Source of the DNA: Roseovarius sp. A-2
GTDB taxonomy: Bacteria; Pseudomonadota; Alphaproteobacteria; Rhodobacterales; Rhodobacteraceae
Assembly: GCF_002072155.1 (NCBI RefSeq)
Contig: NZ_BDIY01000004.1
Coordinates: forward strand, 1-64,000
Direction of reading: 5' to 3'
DNA: 64,000 bases
Under the pieces are notes generated by a model. The model did not search any database. It was not told the origin of the DNA and saw only the letters and a list, made by a program, of their open reading frames with translations. This document shows, one piece after another, positions 26,256-43,347 of the stretch. Made by a program: the position numbers and the translations under genes. Numbering within the stretch: the stretch's first letter is position 1; each line of letters starts with the position of its first letter.

Positions 26256-26383
26256 TCCGCGTTCATTCAATGAAGGCGGCACACCACCAAAGCAGTCGGC
26301 GTGAACAGCGCTCCACCTTCGTGCTTCGACGTCAGGGCATGCGTGATTTCAGAACACGGCATTCCGCTTGAACGCCTGACACG

Positions 26384-26415
26384 AAAAAAGCCCGACCATA
26401 TGGCCGGGCTTTTTC
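26384..26415. terminator. Bidirectional intrinsic terminator between system 1 and rpoC
   Basis: The inverted repeat AGCCCGACCAT/ATGGCCGGGCT (26389-26410, one mismatch) is flanked by an A-run on the left and TTTTTC on the right, so it can end transcription from both sides. It lies about 140 bases after the ATPase gene and 23 bases after the rpoC stop. Confidence 0.85.
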
Positions 26416-26437
26416 TTGGTTTTCCGTCTTGAGACGA

Positions 26438-30685
<4,248 letters not shown>

Positions 30686-30725
30686 TTTACGATCCTTGAA
30701 GGCTGGCAGAGGGGGAGAGAGGGGC

Positions 30726-30780
30726 CCGGATTTTTCGCCGAAAAATCCGGGGGGTAGAATTTTCCGCGAAATTTCTGCCC
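30726..30780 (-). other. Two hairpins in the rpoB-rpoC spacer
   Basis: CCGGATTTTTCG (30726-30737) pairs with CGAAAAATCCGG (30739-30750), a 12-base perfect arm with extension possible to 13. Next to it GGG-x-AGAA-x-TTTC (52-64) pairs with GAAA-x-TTCT-x-CCC (68-80). They occupy most of the 95-base spacer and reach to the rpoB stop codon. Neither is followed by a U-run, so they are more likely processing, stability or pausing elements than terminators. Confidence 0.6.
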
Positions 30781-34917
<4,137 letters not shown>

Positions 34918-35101
34918 GGTCGATGTCACCTTTCATTTCTCACCGGTCGCGCGCGCTGTCGGGGCTCAGCGCCGCGGCCATCCGAGAGGGCTTGGTTCGA
35001 TCAATTCCCGGCCATCGTCCCAATGACGGCCTCCCGATCCTGTAAACCTCGCCTTAGAAAAGCCCCGAACCGCGCAGGGCCTCTCTGAGACAGGTTTGGC
35101 C

Positions 35102-35121
35102 GGGCCCGGAAATCCGGGCCC
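35102..35121 (-). other. Perfect hairpin downstream of rplL
   Basis: GGGCCCGGA (35102-35110) and TCCGGGCCC (35113-35121) form a nine-base perfect stem with an AA centre. It lies about 37 bases after the rplL stop in the rplL-rpoB spacer. No U-run follows on the transcribed strand. In other bacteria a partial terminator or processing site at this position adjusts rpoBC expression relative to L7/L12; the same is possible here. Confidence 0.6.
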
Positions 35122-35157
35122 AGCCTTCAAATTCACTCCGGGGCGACCCGGCGCAAA

Positions 35158-35535
35158 TTACTTGAGTTCGACTTCGGCGCCAGCTGCTTCCAGCTTGCCC
35201 TTGATCTCTTCGGCTTCGTCCTTGGAGACCTGCTCCTTGACGGCCTTGCCACCGGCCTCGACGAGGTCCTTGGCTTCTTTCAGGCCCAGACCGGTGATCG
35301 CGCGAACTTCCTTGATCACGTTGATCTTCGATGCGCCTGCGGATTTCAGGATCACGTCGAATTCGGTCTGCTCTTCAGCAGCATCGCCGGCGTCGCCAGC
35401 AGGACCCGCCATCATGACCGCGCCACCGGCTGCGGGCTCGATGCCGTACTCGTCCTTGAGGATGGTTTTCAGTTCTTGTGCTTCGAGAAGCGTCAGACCA
35501 ACGATCTCTTCAGCCAGTTTTTTCAGATCAGCCAT
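35158..35535 (-). CDS. rplL: 50S ribosomal protein L7/L12
   Basis: A 125-residue protein with an N-terminal dimerisation domain, an Ala/Gly-rich hinge (about 40-55) and the C-terminal factor-binding domain ([33 protein letters not shown]). It forms the multi-copy stalk on L10 and recruits translational GTPases. It follows rplJ by about 75 bases and precedes rpoB by 240 bases. Confidence 0.99.
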   Translation of the reverse strand: MADLKKLAEEIVGLTLLEAQELKTILKDEYGIEPAAGGAVMMAGPAGDAGDAAEEQTEFDVILKSAGASKINVIKEVRAITGLGLKEAKDLVEAGGKAVKEQVSKDEAEEIKGKLEAAGAEVELK

Positions 35536-35609
35536 TTTTCAGCTCTTTCCGTTCTCTAGATGTGTTCCAACGTCGGGACGTAAACCCTACGCGAATGTTA
35601 CAGTATGCC

Positions 35610-36128
35610 TTACGCGGCTTCGGCCTTCTCTTCGATGGTCGAAAGGATGCTCGCGATGTTCGAAGCAGGTGCGCCAATGGCCCCCGCGATGTTCGAAGCA
35701 GGTGCGCCGATCATGCCTGCAATCGTCGCGATGAGTTCATCGCGCGACGGCAGTTTCGACGTAGCTTCAACACCGGCACGGTCCAGTGCCGTCTCGCCCA
35801 TTGCCCCACCAAGGATTTCAAACTTCTTGTTGTCCTTGGCAAAGCCCTCCGCGACCTTGGCTGCTGCCACGGGGTCTTCGGAGAAGGTGAGTACGGTCAT
35901 ACCCGAGAGGTAGTCTGCAATGCTTGCGCACGGCTTGCCCTCAAGGGCGATCTTGGCGAGCCTGTTCTTTGCAACACGAACCGATGCCTCTGCCTCACGG
36001 GCGCGGGCACGCAGATCCTGCATTTCGGCAACTGTAAGACCCGTGTAGTGGGCAACCACTACGACGCCAGAGCTTTCGAAGATCTGGCCGAGTTCCTCGA
36101 CCACTTTCTCTTTCTGGGCTCTATCCAC
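35610..36128 (-). CDS. rplJ: 50S ribosomal protein L10
   Basis: A 172-residue stalk base protein. The N-terminal 23S-binding domain is normal ([32 protein letters not shown]). The start is GTG with GGAG seven bases upstream. The C-terminal L12-binding helix contains a tandem repeat, IGAPASNIA twice at an 11-residue spacing, encoded by two 23-base identical stretches 33 bases apart (35653-35675 and 35686-35708). This helix decides how many L12 dimers bind, so the duplication may matter for stalk composition. Confidence 0.98.
   Translation of the reverse strand: MDRAQKEKVVEELGQIFESSGVVVVAHYTGLTVAEMQDLRARAREAEASVRVAKNRLAKIALEGKPCASIADYLSGMTVLTFSEDPVAAAKVAEGFAKDNKKFEILGGAMGETALDRAGVEATSKLPSRDELIATIAGMIGAPASNIAGAIGAPASNIASILSTIEEKAEAA
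35653..35708 (-). repeat. 33-base tandem repeat inside rplJ
   Basis: Two identical 23-base copies at 35653-35675 and 35686-35708 with a period of 33 bases encode the repeated IGAPASNIA units of L10. High nucleotide identity between the copies suggests either a fairly recent duplication or strong codon constraint. Confidence 0.85.
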
Positions 36129-36385
36129 AGTTTCACTCCAAATTTGGGGGTCTCCCCCCGGCTCAGTTGTGCCACCCCATGCAGGGCAGCGTTCGGGTCC
36201 AATGTCAGGGTCCCGAGGCCAAGATCACCCGAGGGCATACGCCCAGGCTGGAAATCTCATCTCGTTCCCCATCTCAGGAAGGAATTATTCACCGCGATTG
36301 CGACGAACCCTCCGTCTCGGACAGGACAGGGCCAGGTTGCGGCCCTGCCATTCGCTCCCGGGATCACGATCCCGGGCGCAAATTC
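36129..36385 (-). promoter_or_regulatory. rplA-rplJ spacer, probable rplJL leader
   Basis: A 257-base gap precedes rplJ and contains a perfect hairpin just after the rplA stop: CCCGGGATC (36357-36365) and GATCCCGGG (36368-36376). The rplJ leader is where L10 autoregulates its mRNA in many bacteria, and the length fits. I did not identify a specific L10-binding fold by eye. No gene is seen. Confidence 0.45.
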
Positions 36386-37084
36386 TTATTCAACAGCCGC
36401 GCTGTTGATGTCGATCGACACGCCTGCACCCATAGTCGAGGTCAGGTTGATCTTCTTGACATAGGTGCCTTTTGCGCCTGCGGGCTTCGCCTTCTGCACG
36501 GCAGAGACGAAGGCGCGGACATTCTCGGCCAGCTTTTCGGCATCGAACGACGCCTTGCCAACACCGGCATGCACAACACCGGCTTTCTCAGCCTTGAACT
36601 GCACCTGGCCGCCCTTGGCATCCTTGACCGCCTGCGCCACGTCCATTGTGACGGTGCCAACCTTGGGGTTCGGCATCAGGTTGCGGGGCCCGAGCACCTT
36701 GCCCAGACGGCCCACGACGGGCATCATGTCGGGCGTGGCGATGCAGCGATCGAACTCGATCTTGCCGCCCTGCACGGTTTCCATCAGATCCTCGGCACCG
36801 ACGATATCGGCACCTGCGGCTTCGGCCTCTTCGGCCTTGGCGCCACGGGCGAAGACAGCGACGCGCACGGTCTTGCCAGTGCCATTGGGCAGGCCGACGA
36901 CGCCACGAACCATCTGGTCTGCGTGACGCGGATCAACCCCGAGGTTCATCGAGATTTCAACGGTCTCGTCGAATTTCGCAGTAGCGTTGCCCTTGATCAG
37001 GGCGACCGCGTCCTCGACGGTCAGATTGTCTTTGCCAACCAAAGCTTCACGCAGGGCACGGGTCCGTTTTCCAAGCTTTGCCAT
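36386..37084 (-). CDS. rplA: 50S ribosomal protein L1
   Basis: A 232-residue L1 of normal length, which binds 23S rRNA at the mobile stalk near the E site. The RNA-binding blocks are present, including [13 protein letters not shown] and [22 protein letters not shown] in pieces. It starts one base after the rplK stop, so they are a coupled pair. L1 commonly represses its own rplKA mRNA. Confidence 0.99.
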   Translation of the reverse strand: MAKLGKRTRALREALVGKDNLTVEDAVALIKGNATAKFDETVEISMNLGVDPRHADQMVRGVVGLPNGTGKTVRVAVFARGAKAEEAEAAGADIVGAEDLMETVQGGKIEFDRCIATPDMMPVVGRLGKVLGPRNLMPNPKVGTVTMDVAQAVKDAKGGQVQFKAEKAGVVHAGVGKASFDAEKLAENVRAFVSAVQKAKPAGAKGTYVKKINLTSTMGAGVSIDINSAAVE

Positions 37085-37085
37085 C

Positions 37086-37511
37086 TTACTTCACCTCGAT
37101 GCCCATGGAGCGCGCGGAGCCGAGGATGATTTTCATCGCAGCTTCGACGTCGTTCGCGTTCAGGTCTTTCCACTTCGCTTCGGCGATCTCGCGCACCTGC
37201 TTGGTGCTGACGGTGCCTGCGGTGGCGCGGCCCGGGGTCTTGCCACCCGATTGCAGCTTGGCAGCCTTCTTGAGGTAATAAGACGCGGGCGGCGTCTTGA
37301 TTGCCATGTCAAAGGATTTGTCCTGATAGTAGGAAATCACGGTTGGGCACGGCGCACCGGGCTCCATGTCTGCGGTCTTGGCGTTGAATGCCTTGCAGAA
37401 TTCCATGATATTGATGCCGCGCTGACCCAATGCGGGGCCGACGGGCGGGCTGGGATTGGCTTGCCCGGCTTTCACCTGCAGCTTGAGCGTCCCTACGAGT
37501 TTCTTGGCCAT
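37086..37511 (-). CDS. rplK: 50S ribosomal protein L11
   Basis: A 141-residue L11 with the proline-rich N-terminal motif ([17 protein letters not shown]) and the C-terminal RNA-binding domain. It binds the GTPase-associated centre of 23S rRNA. It lies 108 bases after nusG, and the spacer holds the palindromes GGGGCGCGCCCC and GATGGCCGCGGCCATC. Confidence 0.99.
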   Translation of the reverse strand: MAKKLVGTLKLQVKAGQANPSPPVGPALGQRGINIMEFCKAFNAKTADMEPGAPCPTVISYYQDKSFDMAIKTPPASYYLKKAAKLQSGGKTPGRATAGTVSTKQVREIAEAKWKDLNANDVEAAMKIILGSARSMGIEVK

Positions 37512-37619
37512 GTGGCCTCTCCTTCACTTCCAACACCGTCGGGGCGCGCCCCTCCGGCTCTCTTGTTGTGTGGTCCGGTCCGATGGCCGCGGCCATCTCG
37601 CCTCCCACGGCTCACATCA

Positions 37620-38153
37620 TCAGGCCTGTTTGGTGACCTGTGTGAATTCCAGTTCGACCGGAGTTTCCCGGCCAAAGATCGACACGGACACCTTGAGGCG
37701 CTGGTTGTCCTCGTCGACATGCTCAACCATGCCATCGAAATCCTCGAACGGCCCCTCGTTGACCTTGACCTTCTCGCCGATCTCAAAGTGGATGAGCGTG
37801 CGCGGGCTTTCCTCGCCCTCTTGCACCCGGCCGAGAATCGACTGCACCTCGGCGTCGCGCATCGGCATCGGGCGGCCCTGCGGGCCCAGAAACCCGGTAA
37901 CGCGGTTGATCGAGTTGATCAGGTGATAGCCGCGATCCGACATCTCCATATGCACAAGCACATAGCCGGGCATGAAGCGACGCTCAGCAGTCACTTTCTT
38001 GCCACGGCGGATTTCGATCACCTCTTCGGTGGGAACCAGCACCTCATCAATCTCGTCCTCGAGACCGTTGTCGGTGACGGATTGTCTGATCTGCTCGGCG
38101 ATCTTCTTCTCGAAATTCGAGAGAACACTGACCGAGTACCACCGCTTTGCCAT
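37620..38153 (-). CDS. nusG: Transcription elongation/termination factor NusG
   Basis: A 177-residue NusG with an NGN domain (KRWYSVSVLSNFEKKIAEQI at the N-terminus, FMPGYVLVHME) and a C-terminal KOW domain (EIGEKVKVNEGPFEDFDGMVEHVD). It binds RNA polymerase and Rho. It is downstream of secE, the usual gene order. Confidence 0.98.
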   Translation of the reverse strand: MAKRWYSVSVLSNFEKKIAEQIRQSVTDNGLEDEIDEVLVPTEEVIEIRRGKKVTAERRFMPGYVLVHMEMSDRGYHLINSINRVTGFLGPQGRPMPMRDAEVQSILGRVQEGEESPRTLIHFEIGEKVKVNEGPFEDFDGMVEHVDEDNQRLKVSVSIFGRETPVELEFTQVTKQA

Positions 38154-38344
38154 CGTTGACCTACGCCTTTGTTCCTACCGGCACCAAGCCGGATTTCCGT
38201 ATTCTTCCAAGCGGTTGCACCCGCACGCCCTGCAACGAAAAGCGGCGCGCAACCCGAATCGCCGCGCGCCATGTCCAGAAGTGTTGCGTCAACTACCTTT
38301 GATCGTTCACGAATTCAAGGCCCGACGATGAAATAATGACCACC

Positions 38345-38542
38345 TCAGCCAAACAGCCCGAGCACCCCCTGCAACCCGCTGCGGATCCCGAGATCGACCA
38401 GTGCGAAGAAAATCGCAGTGATCGTGGCCATGATGAAGACCATCACCGTGGTCAGCATCACCTCGCGGCGGGTCGGCCAGACGACCTTGGCCACTTCCGA
38501 TCGGACCTGCTGAATGAACTGAAGCGGGTTCGTGCGTGCCAT
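38345..38542 (-). CDS. secE: Preprotein translocase subunit SecE
   Basis: A 65-residue single-span SecE. The amphipathic helix FIQQVRSEVAKVVWPTRREVM, which contacts SecY, precedes one membrane helix (TVMVFIMATITAIFFALVDLG). The start at 38542 gives the typical MARTNP beginning; the frame is open upstream but has no family resemblance. A 191-base gap without a gene separates it from nusG. Confidence 0.96.
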   Translation of the reverse strand: MARTNPLQFIQQVRSEVAKVVWPTRREVMLTTVMVFIMATITAIFFALVDLGIRSGLQGVLGLFG

Positions 38543-38613
38543 CTGCGCTGTCTTCCATGATTTCGCTGCTGCGCGCGACATACGCGGGCTTGTCGGTGAA
38601 TTCAAGGGCCGAT

Positions 38614-38632
38614 GCCCGCGCGCGGCGCGGGC
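38614..38632 (-). other. Perfect GC hairpin just after a hypothetical gene
   Basis: GCCCGCGC (38614-38621) and GCGCGGGC (38625-38632) form an eight-base perfect stem with a three-base loop, starting one base after the stop of the next gene. No U-run follows. It belongs to a set of similar gene-end hairpins in this window. Confidence 0.5.
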
Positions 38633-38633
38633 G

Positions 38634-39194
38634 TCAGTGCAATTCCTTGGCGATACGCTCGAACGGATCGGGATGGTCGGCAAAGGGATCCGGCGCCTGC
38701 TCTTGCCGCCGACGCCAGCCGCCCTGCATGCCGCGCAGACGGTCCCGCAGGCCGGTCAAACGCTCCACACCGAACAAGGCACAGCCGATCAGCGTGAGGC
38801 AGAAAATCGCGAAGACTGCGATCAGAACAACTCTCGGCCAGAGCAGCACGGCGGCGAAAGCCAGAGCCCAGCCAAGGTGCTGCGGCTTGGGCCGAAATGC
38901 CAGAATCCGTGCGCGCAACCCGGTGCCCTTCCGCGGCCCGGCGGCGGGCTGGCGGCGCTTTCGACCTCTGCGAGGTGCCACGGCCTCCATCGCCACCGGC
39001 GGCGCGAGTTCGGGCAGGGCTTCGGAGCCGCGACGGCGGCGGTCCTCAGCCATGATTTCACTGATTGTCGTGATCGCGTTGCGCACCGCGATCTCGGTCG
39101 ATACGGCATCCGCAGGTGCATGACCTTCATATTCGGTATCTGGATGTGGCGGATACGGGACCGGAGCCCCGGCCCGAGGCAAATCGTGTTCCAT
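38634..39194 (-). CDS. Hypothetical protein with two C-terminal membrane segments
   Basis: A 186-residue protein of unknown family. Residues 1-100 are polar, Pro- and Arg-rich (with RRRRG and RRGRKRR clusters) and probably cytoplasmic. Residues 106-142 are hydrophobic and form one or two membrane helices, followed by a basic and acidic tail. It lies between tRNA-Trp and secE on the same strand, so it may share the transcript. The start ATG at 39194 has only a weak ribosome binding site. Confidence 0.65.
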   Translation of the reverse strand: MEHDLPRAGAPVPYPPHPDTEYEGHAPADAVSTEIAVRNAITTISEIMAEDRRRRGSEALPELAPPVAMEAVAPRRGRKRRQPAAGPRKGTGLRARILAFRPKPQHLGWALAFAAVLLWPRVVLIAVFAIFCLTLIGCALFGVERLTGLRDRLRGMQGGWRRRQEQAPDPFADHPDPFERIAKELH

Positions 39195-39492
39195 GATAGC
39201 AATACTCTTTTTTCCACGCCCCCACGCGGATCGACGGCCCCATGCTCTGGAAGCACTTGTCGATTGATGGTCTAGATCGGGCGCAAATGTGGCGAAACCA
39301 TGGCAAACCGATGGCTGGAACAAGGCATGTCCGATTTTCACCATATTTGAGCTACATTTTACCCGCATTCTAAGAATGCGCCATCACGCAACTCAACCTC
39401 AGGGAGTGCCCTCCTGACTTCGGGCGCATGTCCGATTCGCGACGAGCCGCTTTAGCGGCCCAGACAGGCAAACACGACACCGATTGGAAGGA
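39195..39492. other. Spacer between hypothetical gene and tRNA-Trp
   Basis: This 298-base stretch shows no gene. It contains one 15-base palindrome, GCATTCT-A-AGAATGC, around 39365-39379, without a U-run on the tRNA transcript strand. A promoter for the downstream gene is likely here but no clear -35/-10 pair was found. Confidence 0.4.
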
Positions 39493-39568
39493 TGGCAGGG
39501 GCAGCAGGGTTCGAACCCGCGACCTACGGTTTTGGAGACCGTCGCTCTACCAGCTGAGCTATACCCCT
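39493..39568 (-). tRNA. trnW: tRNA-Trp (CCA anticodon)
   Basis: A 76-base tRNA with an encoded CCA end. The acceptor stem pairs AGGGGTA with TGCCCCT (one G-T pair), the D arm holds AGCTCAGCTGGTAGAGC, the anticodon stem ACGGT/ACCGT encloses CTCCAAA with anticodon CCA, and the T arm contains GGGTTCGAACCC. tRNA-Trp upstream of secE is a classic bacterial arrangement. A -35/-10 pair lies just upstream. Confidence 0.98.
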
Positions 39569-39579
39569 AAGATGCGTGC

Positions 39580-39608
39580 CTGTTATTGTTTTTCACCAAG
39601 GCCGTCAA
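39580..39608 (-). promoter_or_regulatory. Candidate promoter of tRNA-Trp
   Basis: TTGACG (39603-39608 on the minus strand) is followed after 17 bases by TAACAG (39580-39585). Transcription would begin about five bases before the mature tRNA 5' end. The -35 is good and the -10 is moderate. Confidence 0.45.
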
Positions 39609-39700
39609 GCGGCCATGGCGCAATTATCGGGGGCGGTGCCGTCGTCGATCCGAGAGATCGGTCACCCATGCCTGGTGGGCAGGTCGCGCCAAGGGCCGCG

Positions 39701-40582
39701 TCATGGCCCCGTCTCGCGCACGTCAAGCGCATCGCGCAGCGCGTCGCCGACGAAATTGATCGCCAGCACCACCAGCATGATCGCCAACCCCGGAAACACC
39801 CCGAGCCACCAGGCCTGACTGATAAAACTCCGGCCATCGGCGAGGATCAGACCCCATGTCGGCGTGTCGGGCCGCACACCAAGGCCAAGAAACGACAGCG
39901 AGGCCTCGCCCAGGATGGCATAGGACACGCTGACCGTGGCCTGAACGATGATCGGTGCCAGCGCGTTCGGCAGGATATGGCGAAACATGATCCGCAGATC
40001 GGAAAAGCCCTGCACACGTGCGGCATCGACGAATTGCTCTTCCTTGAGCGTCAGCACCATGGAGCGCGCAACCCGCGCGAAGTCGTCGAGAAAGGCCAGC
40101 GCGATGGCGACGATGACATTCAACAGGCCGGTGCCGAACACTGCGACCAGATAGATCGCGATGATGAAATTCGGAAACGCCCATTGCAGGTCGATATAAC
40201 GCATAATGATCATGTCGGCCCAGCCGCCGTAATAGCCCGCCACAACCCCCAGCGTGACGCCGAGGATCAGCGCTAGCGCCACTGTGGAGACGCCGACGAA
40301 AAGCGAGATCTGCGTCCCCCAGATGATCCTCGAGAGCAGGTCACGCCCCAGATCGTCAGTGCCGAGCGGATGCGTCAGCGACGGGCTGCTCATCATGTCG
40401 AGCGTCATCGCGTTGGGATCGAAGGGCGCGATCAGCGGGGCCAGCAGCGCCACGAGCAGGAAGGCCAGCAGGATGACCAGCCCGACCTGCGCCTTGCGGT
40501 CCCGCGCAAAACTTGCGCGCAACCGTGATGGGGCCGGTCGGATATCGGGTTCGGAGAGGTCCTTGGCGGGAAGGTCGGTCAT
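39701..40582 (-). CDS. Peptide-type ABC transporter permease (DppC-like), system 2
   Basis: A 293-residue permease of the DppC branch with the THPLGTDDLGRDLLSRIIWG signature and the EAA-like loop near EEQFVDAARVQGFSDLRIMFRHILPN. The last third carries SLSFLGLGVRPDTPTWG, typical for these permeases. The start overlaps the stop of the DppB-like gene as TGATG. It is the last gene of the system 2 operon and ends 132 bases before tRNA-Trp. Confidence 0.94.
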   Translation of the reverse strand: MTDLPAKDLSEPDIRPAPSRLRASFARDRKAQVGLVILLAFLLVALLAPLIAPFDPNAMTLDMMSSPSLTHPLGTDDLGRDLLSRIIWGTQISLFVGVSTVALALILGVTLGVVAGYYGGWADMIIMRYIDLQWAFPNFIIAIYLVAVFGTGLLNVIVAIALAFLDDFARVARSMVLTLKEEQFVDAARVQGFSDLRIMFRHILPNALAPIIVQATVSVSYAILGEASLSFLGLGVRPDTPTWGLILADGRSFISQAWWLGVFPGLAIMLVVLAINFVGDALRDALDVRETGP

Positions 40583-41529
40583 CAGGAATACCGTATGCGG
40601 GGGTCGATCACCGCATAAAGCAGATCGACCACGAGGTTGGAGAGCACGAAGAACGCAGACACCACCAAAACGGCGCCTTGCACGACCGGGTAATCGCGGT
40701 TCTGGATGCCCTGGATCAGAACCCGCCCCAGCCCTTTGATCGCGAACACGTTCTCGACCACCACGGCCCCCGAGATCAGCAGCGCAAAGGCGATTCCGAT
40801 CACCGTCACCACCGGAATGAGCGCATTGGGAAAGGCGTGGCGCAGCATCTGCACCCGCATCGGCAACCCCTTGGAGGCCGCCGTGCGCATGTAATCGGCG
40901 CGCAGCACCTCGAGCATGGATGAACGGATCATCCGCGCGATGATCGCCGAAAAGCCGGTGCCGATGGCAATTGAGGGCAGGATCAGGTGGCTTAACCAGG
41001 GCCAAAGCCCTTCGGAGAGCGGCACGTATCCGATCGCGGGCAACCATTGCAGATTGGCGGCAAAGACGATGATCAGCAGGATCGCCAGCCAGAAATCCGG
41101 CATCGACAGCCCCAGAAAGGCGAACAGCGACACCGTCGCATCGGTGGCGGTGTTGCGGCGCGTGGCCGACAGGATGCCCGCAGGAATGGCGATCACCAGC
41201 GCGATCACGAAGGACAGGAAGGCCAGCGACATCGTACGCGGCAGCGCCTCCAGAAGGATGGTCGAGACCGGCTGGTTGTTGCCGAAGATCGACACGCCCA
41301 GATCACCCTGCAAGAGGCCAGTGAACCATTTCCAGAACTGCACCACAAGCGGCTGATCGAGCCCCAGCTTGCGGGTCAGCGCCTCACGCGCCTCCTCGCT
41401 GCCGGCATCGGCCAGCATGGCGGCGACCGGGTCACCAGGCACCAGCCGTATCATGAAGAACACCAGCGCGGCCACGGCCAGCATCACCAGCGCGGAACCG
41501 ACCAGCCGTCGGAGAATATAGGACCCCAT
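40582..41529 (-). CDS. Peptide-type ABC transporter permease (DppB-like), system 2
   Basis: A 315-residue permease of the DppB branch. It has the MGSYILRRLVGS N-terminus, the VPGDPVAAM periplasmic motif, an EAA-like loop LRADYMRTAASKGLPMRVQMLRHAFPN and the end signature GLGRVLIQGIQNRDYPVVQG. It pairs with the following DppC-like protein. The start follows the binding-protein gene by 45 bases. Confidence 0.94.
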   Translation of the reverse strand: MGSYILRRLVGSALVMLAVAALVFFMIRLVPGDPVAAMLADAGSEEAREALTRKLGLDQPLVVQFWKWFTGLLQGDLGVSIFGNNQPVSTILLEALPRTMSLAFLSFVIALVIAIPAGILSATRRNTATDATVSLFAFLGLSMPDFWLAILLIIVFAANLQWLPAIGYVPLSEGLWPWLSHLILPSIAIGTGFSAIIARMIRSSMLEVLRADYMRTAASKGLPMRVQMLRHAFPNALIPVVTVIGIAFALLISGAVVVENVFAIKGLGRVLIQGIQNRDYPVVQGAVLVVSAFFVLSNLVVDLLYAVIDPRIRYS

Positions 41530-41574
41530 GGCAATACCGGGCAGGCCGCGAGGGGCCCGCCCGCCTTTCCGTGT

Positions 41575-43347
41575 TTACTTGAGCGAAATGCGGTCGAGTT
41601 CATGCAGACCCGGAATGCGCGCCTCTTCCGGCACCTCGACCGAGGCGTTGTGCACCAGCACATCGACCGGATGATAGAGGAACGCGCAGGCCACCTTGTC
41701 GGAACTGATCGCATTGGCCTGACGCACCAATTCGCGCCGCGCGTTGGGATCGACCGCCACGGATTGCGCGTCGATCAGCCGGTCGGCCTCGGCCTCGCTG
41801 AAGAAGCCAAAGGATTTCGCCGCCTTGTCGCGGTCCGGCCCGTTGAACTTTGACGTGGTCTGCATCCAGTCCACGAGGCCATCATCGGGGTCGTAATCCC
41901 CGCCCGAGCCGCCGAGACGCAGGTCGATCTCCATCTTGTTGAATTCCTCGATACCGATCGAGAAATCCTTGGGATCGACGGTCACGGTAATGCCCAGCAC
42001 CTGCCGCAGGATATTGGCGACAACCTGCCCCGCGCGCTTGGTGTTGGGCGTGGTCTGCAAAGTGAGCTCGGGAAAGCCCGCGCCGCCGGGATAGCCCGCC
42101 TCGGCCATGAGCGCCTTGGCCCCCTCGGGGTCGAACGCCTGCTCGGAACTGTCGGCCAGCGTCTCGTCGAAGAAAAAGCCCATCGCCGGGTTGATCGTGC
42201 CATGCGCCGCGACGCCGTAACCAAACAGGCCCTGCTTGATGAACAGCTCGCGATCGAGCGCCTTGGCGATGGCCAGACGCACCATGAAGCCCTTTTCCTT
42301 CTTCAGCTCCTCCAGCGGCTTGTCGAAATCGGTGACCCGCATCGCCTCGTGCCAGGGGTTGATCCAGATCGACTGAAAGCCCGGCCCCGGCTTGATATCG
42401 ACAACCAGATCGGGATTGGCCTGCATCCGCTCGATCAGCTGGGTCGGGAACGGGTTGCCGCCAACGTAATGGATGTCGCCTGCCTCCAGCGCGGCGGCCA
42501 GCGGCTCCACACCATCCACCGGGGTGATCGTGATCCGGTCGAGCTTGGGCCGGTCGGGGTCGTAATACTCGGCGAATTTCTCGAGCACGACCCCCTGGCC
42601 CAGCTGGTGCTCCACCACCTTGTACGGCCCGGTGCCGATCGGCGTGAGGCCATATTGCGCCGTGCCGAGGCTCTCCAGCCCGCCGCGCGAAACGATGGTC
42701 ATCGCCCGTCCCGAGGCACGTTCCAGCGATTTCGTGAGGAACGAGGCCTGCGGCTGCTTGAGCGTGAACCGCACCTCGTAGTCGTTGAGTTTTTCCAACT
42801 CGGCCACATTGGCGATGACCCGGCTGTGCACCGATTGCTCGGGATCGCGCGAGCGGTTGAAGGTGAACAGCACATCCTCCGCGTCGAACGGATCGCCATT
42901 GTGAAATGTCACGCCCTCGCGCAGCTTGAACGTATATTCGAGCCCGTCCTCGCTGATCTCCCAGCTTTCGGCAAGATCGCCCTGCGCCACCAGGTTGTTG
43001 TCGATATGCATCAGGCCGCTATAGATGTTCGACGTGATCTGGAATTGCAGCACCTGGCCGATCTGCGCGGGATCGAGGGTGACGATCTCGCCGACACCGG
43101 CCCAGGCGCATTTCAGCTCGCCGCCCATCTTGCCCTGCGCCATCGCAGACTGCGGTCGCAGACCGGGCAGCACCTGCGCAAGCCCGAGCGCGCCACCGGC
43201 GGCAAGCAGGCGCAGCGTGGCGCGACGGCTAAGCCGGTCGCCGCGCAACTCGTCGCGCGTGAGACCAAAGAGCGGGTCACGGGGATCGTAATCATGAGCC
43301 TCGCGCAGTTCCGCTTCGGCGCGTTTGATGAGATCTTTATCGGTCAT
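41575..43347 (-). CDS. Tat-exported peptide-type ABC substrate-binding protein (SBP_bac_5), system 2
   Basis: A 590-residue periplasmic binding protein of the DppA/OppA family. The N-terminus has an unusually long polar leader with a twin-arginine motif (LSRRATLRLLAAGG near residues 40-53), so export of a folded protein by Tat is likely. The SBP core follows (TLDPAQIGQVLQF, TFKLREGVTFHNGDPFDAEDV). The start has AGGAGAG just upstream and overlaps the end of the ATPase gene by 11 bases. The ligand is not predictable; the neighbouring ggt gene suggests gamma-glutamyl or other peptides. Confidence 0.92.
   Translation of the reverse strand: MTDKDLIKRAEAELREAHDYDPRDPLFGLTRDELRGDRLSRRATLRLLAAGGALGLAQVLPGLRPQSAMAQGKMGGELKCAWAGVGEIVTLDPAQIGQVLQFQITSNIYSGLMHIDNNLVAQGDLAESWEISEDGLEYTFKLREGVTFHNGDPFDAEDVLFTFNRSRDPEQSVHSRVIANVAELEKLNDYEVRFTLKQPQASFLTKSLERASGRAMTIVSRGGLESLGTAQYGLTPIGTGPYKVVEHQLGQGVVLEKFAEYYDPDRPKLDRITITPVDGVEPLAAALEAGDIHYVGGNPFPTQLIERMQANPDLVVDIKPGPGFQSIWINPWHEAMRVTDFDKPLEELKKEKGFMVRLAIAKALDRELFIKQGLFGYGVAAHGTINPAMGFFFDETLADSSEQAFDPEGAKALMAEAGYPGGAGFPELTLQTTPNTKRAGQVVANILRQVLGITVTVDPKDFSIGIEEFNKMEIDLRLGGSGGDYDPDDGLVDWMQTTSKFNGPDRDKAAKSFGFFSEAEADRLIDAQSVAVDPNARRELVRQANAISSDKVACAFLYHPVDVLVHNASVEVPEEARIPGLHELDRISLK

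Noticed and set aside
35158..35535. Treating the rplL-rpoB hairpin as an intrinsic terminator.
   Set aside because: No U-run follows the stem on the transcribed strand, so it is reported as a hairpin of unknown role.
36129..36385. A specific L10 leader RNA fold.
   Set aside because: Only one clear hairpin was seen; a covariance model would be needed to call the known motif.
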